64,000 bases of DNA, from positions 62,001 through 126,000 of the forward strand of contig CALSOT010000002.1 of NCBI GenBank assembly GCA_943788045.1. The letters run 5' to 3'. Position numbers and translations under genes: made by a program. The stretch is from an uncultured Polaribacter sp. Lineage in GTDB: Bacteria; Bacteroidota; Bacteroidia; Flavobacteriales; Flavobacteriaceae. Each line of letters opens with the position of its first letter. The stretch's first letter is position 1. The notes under the pieces are model-generated. The model searched no databases. It was not told the DNA's origin and was given only the letters and a program-made list of their open reading frames with translations. Below, piece by piece: positions 10,468 through 18,599 of the stretch.

Positions 10468-11403
10468 ATGAATCAAACTACAAATACAATTTTAATGATT
10501 CGTCCAATCAATTTTAGGATGAATGAGCAAACGGCAGTGAATAATTATTATCAACAGGAGATTGATAATGTACTTTCTTCAACATTAAATAGTAAAGCTC
10601 AAAATGAGTTTGATGCTTTCGTAGATAAATTGCGGAGTTGTGGTATTCATGTAATTGTTGTTTCTGATTCTGATGAATTTGATACACCTGATTCTATTTT
10701 TCCCAATAATTGGATTTCTTTTCACAAAGATGGTACTATTGGTATGTATCCAATGTTCGCTGAAAACCGTCGTTTAGAAAGACGTGAAGATATTTTAGAG
10801 CAAGTTGAGTTAGAAGGGTTTCTAATAGAAAATGTTGTTGATTACACTTCTGCAGAAGAAGATGATATTTTTTTAGAAGGGACAGGAAGTATGATTTTAG
10901 ATAGAGAAAACAATAAAGCATATTGCGCTCTTTCTCCAAGAGCAGATGAAGAATTGTTTATCGAGTTTTGTGAAGATTTTGAATATACACCAATTGTATT
11001 TACTGCGAATCAAACTGTAGAAGAAAAAAGAGAAGCTATTTATCATACGAACGTTATGATGTGTATTGCAGAAACTTTTGCTATTGTTTGTTTATCTTCT
11101 ATTGATGATAAAAAAGAACGCAAAAACGTTTTGAAACATTTAAAAGAAGATGGCAAAAAGGTAATTGATATATCAGAAGATCAGGTATCTAATTTTGCAG
11201 GAAACATGTTACAGGTTCAAGGTAAAGATGATGAACGTTTTTTAATCATGAGTCAGTCTGCTTTTGAGAGTTTAACAGCTTCACAAAAAGCACAAATAAA
11301 CAATCATTGTAAGATTATTTCTAGTTCTTTAGCTACTATTGAAGCCTGTGGAGGTGGAAGTGCGCGCTGCATGATGGCTGAGGTTTTTTTACCCAAAAAA
11401 TAG
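10468..11403 (+). CDS. ctlX: citrulline-utilization hydrolase CtlX-like amidinotransferase-fold protein
   Basis: A 311-residue cytoplasmic protein of the pentein (arginine deiminase/amidinotransferase) fold. Visible fold marks are the N-terminal MIRPINFRMNEQTAVNNYY, the core DSIFPNNWISFH, the FLEGTGSMILDR block with the catalytic acid, YHTNVMMCIA with the catalytic His, and the C-terminal active cysteine in EACGGGSARCMMAEVF. Family members hydrolyse guanidino or ureido groups; CtlX has been tied to citrulline use. prsW begins five bases after the stop, suggesting a two-gene transcript, though the two functions have no obvious link. Confidence 0.85.
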   Translation: MNQTTNTILMIRPINFRMNEQTAVNNYYQQEIDNVLSSTLNSKAQNEFDAFVDKLRSCGIHVIVVSDSDEFDTPDSIFPNNWISFHKDGTIGMYPMFAENRRLERREDILEQVELEGFLIENVVDYTSAEEDDIFLEGTGSMILDRENNKAYCALSPRADEELFIEFCEDFEYTPIVFTANQTVEEKREAIYHTNVMMCIAETFAIVCLSSIDDKKERKNVLKHLKEDGKKVIDISEDQVSNFAGNMLQVQGKDDERFLIMSQSAFESLTASQKAQINNHCKIISSSLATIEACGGGSARCMMAEVFLPKK

Positions 11404-11407
11404 AAGA

Positions 11408-12082
11408 ATGGACTTGCTTCTGCTAGCAGTTTCACCTGCAATTATTATTATATTTTACATCTATTTTAAAGATAAATTTGAAAAAGAGCCAATACCTTTT
11501 TTGGTAAAAAACTTCTTTTTAGGTGCAACAGTAAGTGTCTTAATAACTTTAGTTTTTAGCAGTTTTGCAAGCAAGTTAATTCCTTTAGTAGATGAGCTAA
11601 GTGTTTTTGAACAGTTTTTAAAGGCATTTATAGTTGTTGCCTTGGTGGAAGAATTTTCTAAATATGTAGTACTAAGATATTATTCTCAAAAAAGTAAAGA
11701 GTATAATGAACCTTTCGATGGTATCGTCTATGCTGTAATGGTTTCTATGGGGTTTGCTGCTTTAGAAAACGTATTGTATGTTTTTCAATACGGAATTTCA
11801 ACAGGAATTACAAGAGCTTTTACAGCAGTGCCTGCTCATGCAACTTTTGCCATACTAATGGGCTTTTTTATGGGAAAAGCAAAGTTTTCTAAAAATAGAT
11901 TTGTTTTCAATTTAATGGGATTATTTTGTGCAACACTTTTTCATGGAGCTTATGATTTTTTTCTATTTATAAACTTTATTCCAGGTATGTGGCTTGGTGC
12001 AATATTCTCCTTAATTATTGGGTTTTTTCTTTCTCGAAAAGCGATAAAAAAACATCAAAATGGATCTGTGTTTAAAGTTTGA
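11408..12082 (+). CDS. PrsW-family intramembrane metalloprotease
   Basis: A 224-residue multi-pass membrane protein with seven or eight predicted helices. The metal and catalytic motifs of the PrsW/CAAX-like group are visible: VEEFSKYVV (EExxK) near residue 80, the His in VPAHATFAILMGF (about residue 140) and FHGAYDFF (about residue 175). PrsW cleaves anti-sigma factors in Bacillus; here the substrate is unknown. It is not next to either ECF-sigma operon. The gene ends inside the last codons of the convergent T9SS gene, an 11-bp overlap. Confidence 0.85.
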   Translation: MDLLLLAVSPAIIIIFYIYFKDKFEKEPIPFLVKNFFLGATVSVLITLVFSSFASKLIPLVDELSVFEQFLKAFIVVALVEEFSKYVVLRYYSQKSKEYNEPFDGIVYAVMVSMGFAALENVLYVFQYGISTGITRAFTAVPAHATFAILMGFFMGKAKFSKNRFVFNLMGLFCATLFHGAYDFFLFINFIPGMWLGAIFSLIIGFFLSRKAIKKHQNGSVFKV

Positions 12083-13217
12083 TTATTTTTCTAACTGCAC
12101 TTTTTTCACCGTTAAATTTAATCTTTATGATATAAACGCCTCTTTTTAAGTTAGAAAGATCAATTTCTTTTTGAGAATTAATAGTAGGTGAGTGCATTTT
12201 CTTTCCTAAAGAATTGTAAATTTCAAAATCAAGTAAATGCGAACTTGTATTAATTTTTATTTTATTGGTTAAAGGGTTTGGACTGATGGTTATTTTTTTT
12301 AATTTATTTTCTGTGAATGATAAAAGCGGATTGGTTTCATCGTAAAATTCATATAGTTTTTGAGTAAAATTATATGGATTACCATTAATAGTGGTAGTAA
12401 AATGTTCTCTAGAAATATAATAGTTTCCTGTAAGCCCAATATTTGTGATTCCTTCTAATTGGCTTCCTTGGCCAAGTTCATTTTCTAGAGAGATTTTATT
12501 AAATCCAGAAAAGAAAATATCTTCACCTGGTTTTCTATTTGGACTGATGTAAATTAGAAATGGAATCAATGATGTGTCGTACCCTGTTAAAAAAAAACGA
12601 TTATCATTATAAACGCCACCGGTAATTAAACCGCCAACATTGGCAGAACTCACTTTTTTAGCTTCATAATCACCTTTAATTAAGGGTGTTTTGTAAACAT
12701 TGGTTTTTAAATCATTCCAGTTTTTTGTAAAAATTAAAATTGAATTATTGAAGACAACAATAGATTCAGCATCAAAATTAGATCCATTTGGTTTGCTATC
12801 AAAATTAGTTTGGTCTTCATAGGAAAAAGAAATAATTTCAGCAGAGACCGATGTACTTTTTTTAAAGTCAGACTTTAAAATTTTGTAAATCTTTAAGTCG
12901 ATTCTATTGCCATTGTTATTTCCTATATCTGCAATATAAATATGGTTCTCATCTTCTGTAATATCTTCCCAATCTATATTTGTAGCGTTGCTTATTGATA
13001 TCGTTCTTAATAAGTTCCCAGATAAGCTATCAATTTCAAAGAGGTTCGCATTGTTGCCACTATCATTGTGAGTTATTATTTTACTATCAAAAAATAATAG
13101 CCCAGAAGTTTCTTTTGTTTCCTCTGGTAAATCAAATTTTTCTTTAAAATTAGTTATTTGACTTATTGCTAAAAAAGAATAAAAAGTAAAAATTATGAAT
13201 GGAATCAGATTTTTCAT
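12072..13217 (-). CDS. T9SS type A sorting-domain protein, function unknown
   Basis: A 381-residue exported protein. The signal peptide MKNLIPFIIFTFYSFLAIS is followed by Gln. The central 250 residues look like a beta-propeller of the SdiA/esterase-like group (ETKETSGLLFF, NIDWEDITEDENHIYIADIGNNNGNR). The last ~75 residues are a type IX secretion sorting domain (ISPNPLTNKIKIN ... LSNLKRGVYIIKI ... KIIKL). So it should cross the outer membrane and be attached or released. Function unknown. Convergent 11-bp overlap with prsW; a broken short frame sits just upstream on the same strand. Confidence 0.85.
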   Translation of the reverse strand: MKNLIPFIIFTFYSFLAISQITNFKEKFDLPEETKETSGLLFFDSKIITHNDSGNNANLFEIDSLSGNLLRTISISNATNIDWEDITEDENHIYIADIGNNNGNRIDLKIYKILKSDFKKSTSVSAEIISFSYEDQTNFDSKPNGSNFDAESIVVFNNSILIFTKNWNDLKTNVYKTPLIKGDYEAKKVSSANVGGLITGGVYNDNRFFLTGYDTSLIPFLIYISPNRKPGEDIFFSGFNKISLENELGQGSQLEGITNIGLTGNYYISREHFTTTINGNPYNFTQKLYEFYDETNPLLSFTENKLKKITISPNPLTNKIKINTSSHLLDFEIYNSLGKKMHSPTINSQKEIDLSNLKRGVYIIKIKFNGEKSAVRKIIKL

Positions 13218-13218
13218 T

Positions 13219-13366
13219 TTAGTATTTTAAATCGTCATTAATTGCAATACCATTTGTTCCATTAGTAGCTTCAATTTTAAATAAACTTGCAATTGTTGGC
13301 TTATTGCTCTTTGCTTCTTAAAAACATCAATAAATAGGCAAGGCTGAAAATGAACTTAAATTTCAT
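13219..13366 (-). pseudogene. broken small exported protein upstream of the T9SS gene
   Basis: ATG at 13366 opens a signal-like frame MKFKFIFSLAYLLMFL that stops soon after. A second frame one base off runs on as AKSNKPTIASLFKIEATNG and ends in TAA four bases before the T9SS gene ATG. Together they would make a protein of about 49 residues if one base were removed. It could be a true frameshift, a sequencing error, or chance. Family unknown. Confidence 0.4.
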
Positions 13367-13474
13367 AAAAAGATATTTAATGAATTTATCAAAAGTAATT
13401 ATTTTTTATTTTGATATGTATCATTTGGCCCACTATTAATGATAATTTAATACTTTAGCATAAATTTTGAAGGA

Positions 13475-14215
13475 ATGAATTACCTAGAGCACACTGGTAA
13501 ATATTTTATAATGTTAGGACGTGTTTTTAAAAAACCACAACGAACAAAGATTTTTTATGAGTCTTTCATAAAAGAAATAGAAGATTTAGGTCTAAAATCT
13601 TTGGGAATTATCATGTTTATTTCATTCTTTATAGGTGGTGTAATCGCACTTCAAACTGCGTTAAATTTAGACAATCCTTTTATACCAAAATCATTAATTG
13701 GTTTTGCTGCAAAGCGTTCTATAATTCTAGAATTTGCACCCACTTTTTGTTCAATTATTTTGGCGGGTAAAGTTGGTTCGTATATTGCATCTAGTATTGG
13801 TACAATGCGTGTAACGGAGCAAATTGATGCTTTAGAAGTAATGGGCATAAATGCACTGAATCAACTGGTATTGCCAAAAGTGTTAGCAACTGTTTTCTTT
13901 TATCCTTTTTTAATCTCTTTAGGAATGTTCCTAGGTATTTTTGGAGGTTGGCTTACCGGAGTGTTATCTGGTCTTTTTTCTGGAGTAGATTATATAGAAG
14001 GAATTCAGACAGATTTTAACCCATTTTTGTTATCGTATGCGATTATTAAAACTGTAATCTTTGCATTTTTAATAGCTACAGTGCCTTCTTATCATGGTTA
14101 TTATGTAAAAGGGGGATCGATTGCGGTAGGTAAAGCAAGTACACAAGCTGTTGTGTGGACAACCATTTTAATTGTAATTACAAATTATTTTTTAACTCAA
14201 ATGCTCTTAACTTAA
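13475..14215 (+). CDS. mlaE: MlaE-like ABC transporter permease
   Basis: A 246-residue inner-membrane permease of the MlaE family, which moves phospholipid between inner membrane and periplasm with an ATPase (MlaF) and an MCE protein (MlaD). Five or six helices are evident; the family signatures LGIIMFISFFIGGVIALQ, GKVGSYIASSIGTMRVTEQ (with the conserved EQIDAL motif after it) and VPSYHGYYVKGG are in place. The ATPase gene follows after three bases. No MCE-domain protein is near, so MlaD is encoded elsewhere, or downstream genes were rearranged. Confidence 0.93.
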   Translation: MNYLEHTGKYFIMLGRVFKKPQRTKIFYESFIKEIEDLGLKSLGIIMFISFFIGGVIALQTALNLDNPFIPKSLIGFAAKRSIILEFAPTFCSIILAGKVGSYIASSIGTMRVTEQIDALEVMGINALNQLVLPKVLATVFFYPFLISLGMFLGIFGGWLTGVLSGLFSGVDYIEGIQTDFNPFLLSYAIIKTVIFAFLIATVPSYHGYYVKGGSIAVGKASTQAVVWTTILIVITNYFLTQMLLT

Positions 14216-14218
14216 AGA

Positions 14219-14986
14219 ATGATAGAAGTAAATAATTTACATAAAGGTTTTGGAGGCGTAAAAGTATTAAAAGGCATTTCAACTACTTTTCTTCCTGGAA
14301 AAACAAGTTTAATAATTGGTGAAAGTGGTTCTGGTAAAACTGTTTTTTTAAAATCTTTAATAGGTTTACATACTCCAGAAGATGGAACTATTTCGTTTGA
14401 TGGCAGAATAAACACAAAATTTACTCAAAAAGAAAAACAACAATGGAGGCAAGAAATTGGCATGGTTTTTCAAGGCAGCGCATTATTTGATTCTCAAACG
14501 GTTGAAGATAATGTAATGTTTCCTTTAAAGATGTTTACGTCAAAAACTTATGAAGAAATGTTAGAGCGTGTAAATTTTGTTTTAAAGAGAGTTAATCTTG
14601 AAAATTCAAATCATAAATTACCAGCAGAATTATCTGGAGGAATGCAGAAAAGAGTTGCTATTGCGAGGGCAATTGTAATGAATCCGAAGTATTTATTTTG
14701 TGATGAACCAAATTCAGGTTTAGATCCACGAACAGCTATAGTAATAGATCAATTAATTCAAGAAATTACAGAGGAATATCAAATTACAACTGTAATTAAT
14801 ACTCATGATATGAATTCTGTAATGGAAATTGGAGAAAAAATAGTTTTTTTAAAGAATGGTAGAAAAGCTTGGGAAGGAACTAGTGAGGATGTTTTTAAAA
14901 CAGATAATCAGGCTGTTGTAGATTTTGTGTATTCGTCTAATTTATTTAAGAAAGTAAGAGAGGCATATTTGAATGAAAAAAAATAA
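14219..14986 (+). CDS. mlaF: MlaF-like ABC transporter ATP-binding protein
   Basis: A 255-residue cytoplasmic ATPase that should power the MlaE permease encoded just upstream. Walker A IIGESGSGKTV, Q-loop GMVFQGSALF, ABC signature LSGGMQKRVAIARA, Walker B YLFCDEPNSGLD and the H-loop NTHDMNS are all present, in normal spacing. The gene pair is a tight operon (three-base gap). Transcription probably ends before the tRNA-Lys promoter, though no hairpin terminator is visible between them. Confidence 0.95.
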   Translation: MIEVNNLHKGFGGVKVLKGISTTFLPGKTSLIIGESGSGKTVFLKSLIGLHTPEDGTISFDGRINTKFTQKEKQQWRQEIGMVFQGSALFDSQTVEDNVMFPLKMFTSKTYEEMLERVNFVLKRVNLENSNHKLPAELSGGMQKRVAIARAIVMNPKYLFCDEPNSGLDPRTAIVIDQLIQEITEEYQITTVINTHDMNSVMEIGEKIVFLKNGRKAWEGTSEDVFKTDNQAVVDFVYSSNLFKKVREAYLNEKK

Positions 14987-15015
14987 AAATATTTTTTTTG
15001 TTTTAAATTAAAGTA

Positions 15016-15023
15016 TATATTTG
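15016..15023 (+). promoter_or_regulatory. promoter -7 box of first tRNA-Lys
   Basis: TATATTTG, 22 bp before the tRNA, with a TTTG 15 bp further upstream. Confidence 0.6.
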
Positions 15024-15045
15024 CAGCCGCTTAAAAGCAAATAAT

Positions 15046-15118
15046 GACCTGGTAGCTCAGTTGGTAGAGCATCTCCCTTTTAAGGAGAGGGTCCTGGGTT
15101 CGAGCCCCAGCCCGGTCA
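15046..15118 (+). tRNA. tRNA-Lys (anticodon TTT), copy 1
   Basis: A 73-nt cloverleaf: acceptor GACCTGG pairs with CCCGGTC (one T-G pair), D arm GCTC/GAGC, anticodon stem TCTCC/GGAGA with loop CTTTTAA (anticodon TTT), T arm CTGGG/CCCAG with loop TTCGAGC. The CCA end is not encoded. It reads AAA and AAG, the commonest lysine codons in this AT-rich genome. It has its own promoter and hairpin terminator and is identical to the copy 276 bp downstream. Confidence 0.97.
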
Positions 15119-15122
15119 CTTT

Positions 15123-15150
15123 AAAAGCTTCACATTTTTGTGAAGCTTTT
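15123..15150 (+). terminator. terminator of first tRNA-Lys
   Basis: AAAAGCTTCACA / TGTGAAGCTTTT with loop TTTT, followed by T. The second copy has CATA/TATG at the stem top, so the pairing is kept. Confidence 0.85.
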
Positions 15151-15291
15151 TTTATTCAAAATAGTTTAATGATATTTTTAAAATTTTCTATTTTTTCATG
15201 TTTCTGTAAATTGAGGAAAATAATGTAATTAAAGATTTTGAAAAAAGATAAAGAAGAGGTTAACTAAATTTGTTTGTTTTAAAATAAAGAA

Positions 15292-15299
15292 TATATTTG
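15292..15299 (+). promoter_or_regulatory. promoter -7 box of second tRNA-Lys
   Basis: TATATTTG with TTG at 15270-15272 gives TTG-N19-TATATTTG, a good Bacteroidetes promoter. Confidence 0.65.
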
Positions 15300-15321
15300 C
15301 AGCCGCTTAAAAGCAAATAAT

Positions 15322-15394
15322 GACCTGGTAGCTCAGTTGGTAGAGCATCTCCCTTTTAAGGAGAGGGTCCTGGGTTCGAGCCCCAGCCCGGTCA
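15322..15394 (+). tRNA. tRNA-Lys (anticodon TTT), copy 2
   Basis: Sequence identical to the copy at 15046-15118, with the same acceptor, D, anticodon and T arms. Its own promoter and terminator make it an independent gene. Confidence 0.97.
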
Positions 15395-15398
15395 CTTT

Positions 15399-15426
15399 AA
15401 AAGCTTCATATTTGTATGAAGCTTTT
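15399..15426 (+). terminator. terminator of second tRNA-Lys
   Basis: AAAAGCTTCATA / TATGAAGCTTTT with loop TTTG, then T. Confidence 0.85.
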
Positions 15427-15507
15427 TTTATTTAAAAAACTTAAGGCCAATTAATGGTCGTTTTTAAATTTTTGTATCTTTCCTTTATTATTTAAAAATT
15501 TTAGATT

Positions 15508-16992
15508 TTGATAGGAGAAAATAATACCAAAGAAGATTCCGTTAACCAATCTAAGCAAGGGGTAAAAAACGATGCTAAAGGTTTACTTACAAGTATTAAA
15601 AAGTATTTAAAGGAGCTTCTCGATTTTAGAGAAGATACAGATCATGAAGCGACAATAGAAGCAATAAAAGCTGATATTCCTTTTAAAGGAGCTACAGCAT
15701 GGATTCTTATTTTTGCAATATTTGTGGCTTCCATAGGTTTGAATGCAAACTCAACTGCTGTTGTTATTGGTGCCATGTTAATTTCACCTTTAATGGGGCC
15801 TATATTAGGTATTGGAAGTGCTTTTGCTATCAATGATATTGAAGTTTTTAAAAAATCTGTGGTAAGTCTCGCTACAATGATTGTTTTAAGTCTGCTTGCT
15901 TCCTTTGTTTTTTTTTACTTTTTTCCATTAAGTGAAGATACTTCTGAATTGTTGGGCAGAACAAAGCCAGATATTAGAGATGTGTTAATTGCTTTTTTTG
16001 GTGGTTTGGCATTAATGGTTGCTCGAACAAAAAAAGGAACAGTTGCGTCTGTAATTTTTGGAGTTGCAATAGCCACGGCCTTAATGCCTCCATTGTGTAC
16101 GGCAGGGTATGGATTGGCGAAAGGTTTTTCAGGTAACTCCATTGGTTTTGTGTACGCACTGGGTGCGATGTATCTGTTTACTATTAATACGATATTTATT
16201 GCATTGGCAACTTTTTTAGTGTTAAAGCTGTTAAGTTTTCCAATGTATAAATATGCGAATGCAGCTAAAAGAAAACGATATGCTACAATAGCAACAGTGG
16301 TAGGAATAGCAGTTATGATTCCCGCTTTTTATACATTCATTAATGCTTTAGAGGAGAGTAGAGTAAATGCGCAATTAAAAGCTTACATAAAAAATGAAAT
16401 AGCAACAATTGAAAGCTTTCAGTTAATTGATGAAAATTATGAAGCTGATAAAAAGGTATTGAAGCTTAATTTTTTTAATGAAGTGACATTAGCAGAAAAA
16501 AATATGCTAGAAAGTAGATTAACTACTGATCCTAGATATAATCGTTTAAAAGAAGTTAAAATTGAGGTAAAAGGTAGTGATACTAAAAGTTTTGAGTTAA
16601 TTACTACTGCATACACTGAAAAGAGGCAAGAGCTGCAAGAAAGTAAAAATATTATTGCCGGTTTGCAAAAACAAATTGAAGATTTACAAGCAACAATTTA
16701 TGGTTTGAATACAAGAATTGAAAAAGATGCAAGTAAGAGTAATCAGAAGGTAATCGCTTTTACCAGAATTTCTAAGGATGCAAAAATTAGATTTAATGAA
16801 ATCGAAAAAATAGGATTTGCTAATATATTATCTTCAAAAGATTTTATTAAAATAGATACAATACCGCAAGTAATTATTAAATGGAATTCTATTTTACCCG
16901 ATAGTATTATCAGTACTAAAGAACGCGAATTAAGAGGCTGGTTGCAGAGTGAAATGCATTTAGATACCCTATTTATTGAGAGGGAGAAATAA
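15508..16992 (+). CDS. DUF389 membrane protein (TIGR00341-like)
   Basis: A 494-residue protein. Residues 60-275 hold about six hydrophobic helices with the DUF389 core (VASIGLNANSTAVVIGAMLISPLMGPILGIG and ATALMPPLCTAGYGLA). Residues 280-494 form a soluble C-terminal region with a likely coiled coil (RQELQESKNIIAGLQKQIEDLQ). The function of DUF389 is not settled. No in-frame ATG lies near the N-terminus; the TTG at 15508 is the only plausible start after the in-frame TAG at 15502. It stands alone after the second tRNA-Lys. Confidence 0.85.
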   Translation: MIGENNTKEDSVNQSKQGVKNDAKGLLTSIKKYLKELLDFREDTDHEATIEAIKADIPFKGATAWILIFAIFVASIGLNANSTAVVIGAMLISPLMGPILGIGSAFAINDIEVFKKSVVSLATMIVLSLLASFVFFYFFPLSEDTSELLGRTKPDIRDVLIAFFGGLALMVARTKKGTVASVIFGVAIATALMPPLCTAGYGLAKGFSGNSIGFVYALGAMYLFTINTIFIALATFLVLKLLSFPMYKYANAAKRKRYATIATVVGIAVMIPAFYTFINALEESRVNAQLKAYIKNEIATIESFQLIDENYEADKKVLKLNFFNEVTLAEKNMLESRLTTDPRYNRLKEVKIEVKGSDTKSFELITTAYTEKRQELQESKNIIAGLQKQIEDLQATIYGLNTRIEKDASKSNQKVIAFTRISKDAKIRFNEIEKIGFANILSSKDFIKIDTIPQVIIKWNSILPDSIISTKERELRGWLQSEMHLDTLFIEREK

Positions 16993-17039
16993 AATTAAGA
17001 GTATCCATTTTGAAGGCTTTTTGTTTTGTTGATTAATAT

Positions 17040-17633
17040 TTATGATTTGTATTCTTTTATTTCCACATTTTGATTGAATAGATATACTCTGTTGTTGTTC
17101 ATATTTAAACACTCAAATCTTGTTCTTCTTTTATTTCCTCTTTTATAAATGATACTTTTAAATTCGAAAAAACCACCCAAGGGAATGTCAAAGATAAAAT
17201 TCATGCCTTTTTCAGCTGTATTTCCTCTTAAAGCTAAAGATAATTTAACATCAGTATCTGTACTTGCTTTAGGATTCTTAAAATAGTTTGCCAAATGAGG
17301 TAGCATTTCCATAGGATAAATTTCAGGACTCAAAAAAGGAAGCATTAAATGTTGAAAAACTGTTTTCCACTCTTTTCCGTGAGGTTGTACTCTTCCAAAT
17401 TTTTGATGCGTAACATAATGCGCTATTTCGTGAACAAGAGTAAGTAAGAATTGATATTGGTTAAGATTATTATTTACCGTAATTTGATATCGCCCATTAG
17501 GTAAACTTCTAAAATCTCCATGTTTAGTTTGTCTTTGGTTGACAATTTTTAAATCAAACGAATGTTTATCAATTAAAAACTGAACAAAAGGAATTGCTTT
17601 TGGAGGAATAAAGTTTTGATAGTCTGAATTCAA
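17040..17633 (-). CDS. SprT-like zinc metallopeptidase-domain protein
   Basis: A 197-residue cytoplasmic protein with the SprT-type motif LVHEIAHYVTHQKFG (HExxH) at about residue 70 and a downstream HGKEWKTVF segment typical of the family (HG.eWk). No zinc-ribbon cysteines are seen at the C-terminus. SprT-like domains are found in DNA-protein crosslink proteases, but bacterial members are mostly uncharacterised. The SDR gene ends 11 bp upstream on the same strand, so they may be co-transcribed. Confidence 0.85.
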   Translation of the reverse strand: MNSDYQNFIPPKAIPFVQFLIDKHSFDLKIVNQRQTKHGDFRSLPNGRYQITVNNNLNQYQFLLTLVHEIAHYVTHQKFGRVQPHGKEWKTVFQHLMLPFLSPEIYPMEMLPHLANYFKNPKASTDTDVKLSLALRGNTAEKGMNFIFDIPLGGFFEFKSIIYKRGNKRRTRFECLNMNNNRVYLFNQNVEIKEYKS

Positions 17634-17644
17634 TTTCTAGTTTT

Positions 17645-18325
17645 TTACGGAGTTGTAGAAGAAACTTGTAATACTTTTCCGTTATAAAATTTATTTCCTG
17701 TTAGTGAAAAATCAAAGATATAATTGGCCATTTCTGAGGCAGAAAGAGGTGCTTTGTAATCTGGAAAAGCCTCAGCTAACATTTCTGTTTGTACAGCTCC
17801 TAAGGCTAAAATATTAAAGGCAATTTGTTGTTCTTTGTATTCTTCTGCTAATAATTCTGATAAAGTAATTACAGCGCCTTTTGCAGATGAATAAGCTGCT
17901 AAGCCCGGAAATTTCATGCTTCCTTGAATTCCTCCCATCGAACTAACAGTAATTACATGACTTCCTTTTTCCATAAATGGAATCATTAATTTTGTTAATT
18001 CAGCAACTGCAAAAACATTTACTTTGTAGACTTCTAAAAAATCATCCGAAGATAAATCTGTAAAAGGTTTGTTGATTAATTTTCCTGCGTTATTGATTAA
18101 AATATCAACATGTTTCCAATTGCTTTTTATAAAGTCTGATACCTTATTTAAATCTGAATTAATCGATAAATCAACAGAAATTACTTTGATATTTTTATGA
18201 TTAAAGTTTTGTAAAGGTTTTGTGTTTCTAGACAAAGCTAAAACCTTGTGCCCGTTTTCTGCAAACTGTTTTGCAAGTTCAAAACCAATTCCTCTGCTAG
18301 TTCCTGTGATAACAACGTTTTTCAT
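17645..18325 (-). CDS. short-chain dehydrogenase/reductase (SDR)
   Basis: A Rossmann-fold oxidoreductase. The cofactor motif TGTSRGIG opens the protein, followed by NNAG (about residue 83), the catalytic Ser in VSSMGG and the YSSAKGAV Tyr/Lys pair. The ORF track starts six codons early; the ATG at 18325 gives the usual MKNVVITG start and 226 residues. Substrate unknown. It lies just upstream of the SprT-like gene. A 17-nt sequence upstream recurs in front of the glutaminyl cyclase gene. Confidence 0.9.
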   Translation of the reverse strand: MKNVVITGTSRGIGFELAKQFAENGHKVLALSRNTKPLQNFNHKNIKVISVDLSINSDLNKVSDFIKSNWKHVDILINNAGKLINKPFTDLSSDDFLEVYKVNVFAVAELTKLMIPFMEKGSHVITVSSMGGIQGSMKFPGLAAYSSAKGAVITLSELLAEEYKEQQIAFNILALGAVQTEMLAEAFPDYKAPLSASEMANYIFDFSLTGNKFYNGKVLQVSSTTP

Positions 18326-18414
18326 TATTAAAATTTTAAACAAGCAATTTACTTAATTTTTCATTGAATTAAGAGGAAATTTTATCAAAAGAGAAAAAGC
18401 TTAAGTTAAGAGAT

Positions 18415-18431
18415 ATGTGTTTAGGAGTCCA
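18415..18431 (-). promoter_or_regulatory. 17-nt upstream motif shared with the glutaminyl cyclase gene
   Basis: TGGACTCCTAAACACAT (minus strand) lies about 90 bp before the SDR start. The same sequence with one change lies at 21368-21384, also about 100 bp before a minus-strand gene. Role unknown. Confidence 0.4.
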
Positions 18432-18599
18432 TTTTATCTGACTAAAGAATGCGAGTTTTAAATATGTAAAAGATGAAATAAATTGGCAAATAAAGCTGTT
18501 TGTATATATTCTTTGTTTGCTTCTGTATTTTTTACTTCGCTTAAAAAGAAAATTCTATATTTCAGAAATATCAATGGACTATTTTTTATCAAACATTAA

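Larger units (their letters stand above)
14997..15150 (+). repeat. first copy of the tRNA-Lys duplication unit
   Basis: From TTTG through promoter, leader, tRNA and terminator this stretch is nearly identical to 15273-15426. The leader TTGCAGCCGCTTAAAAGCAA and the tRNA are identical in both. Confidence 0.85.
15273..15426 (+). repeat. second copy of the tRNA-Lys duplication unit
   Basis: Nearly identical to 14997-15150, with compensating changes in the terminator stem. The ~120 bp between the copies is unrelated AT-rich DNA. Confidence 0.85.
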
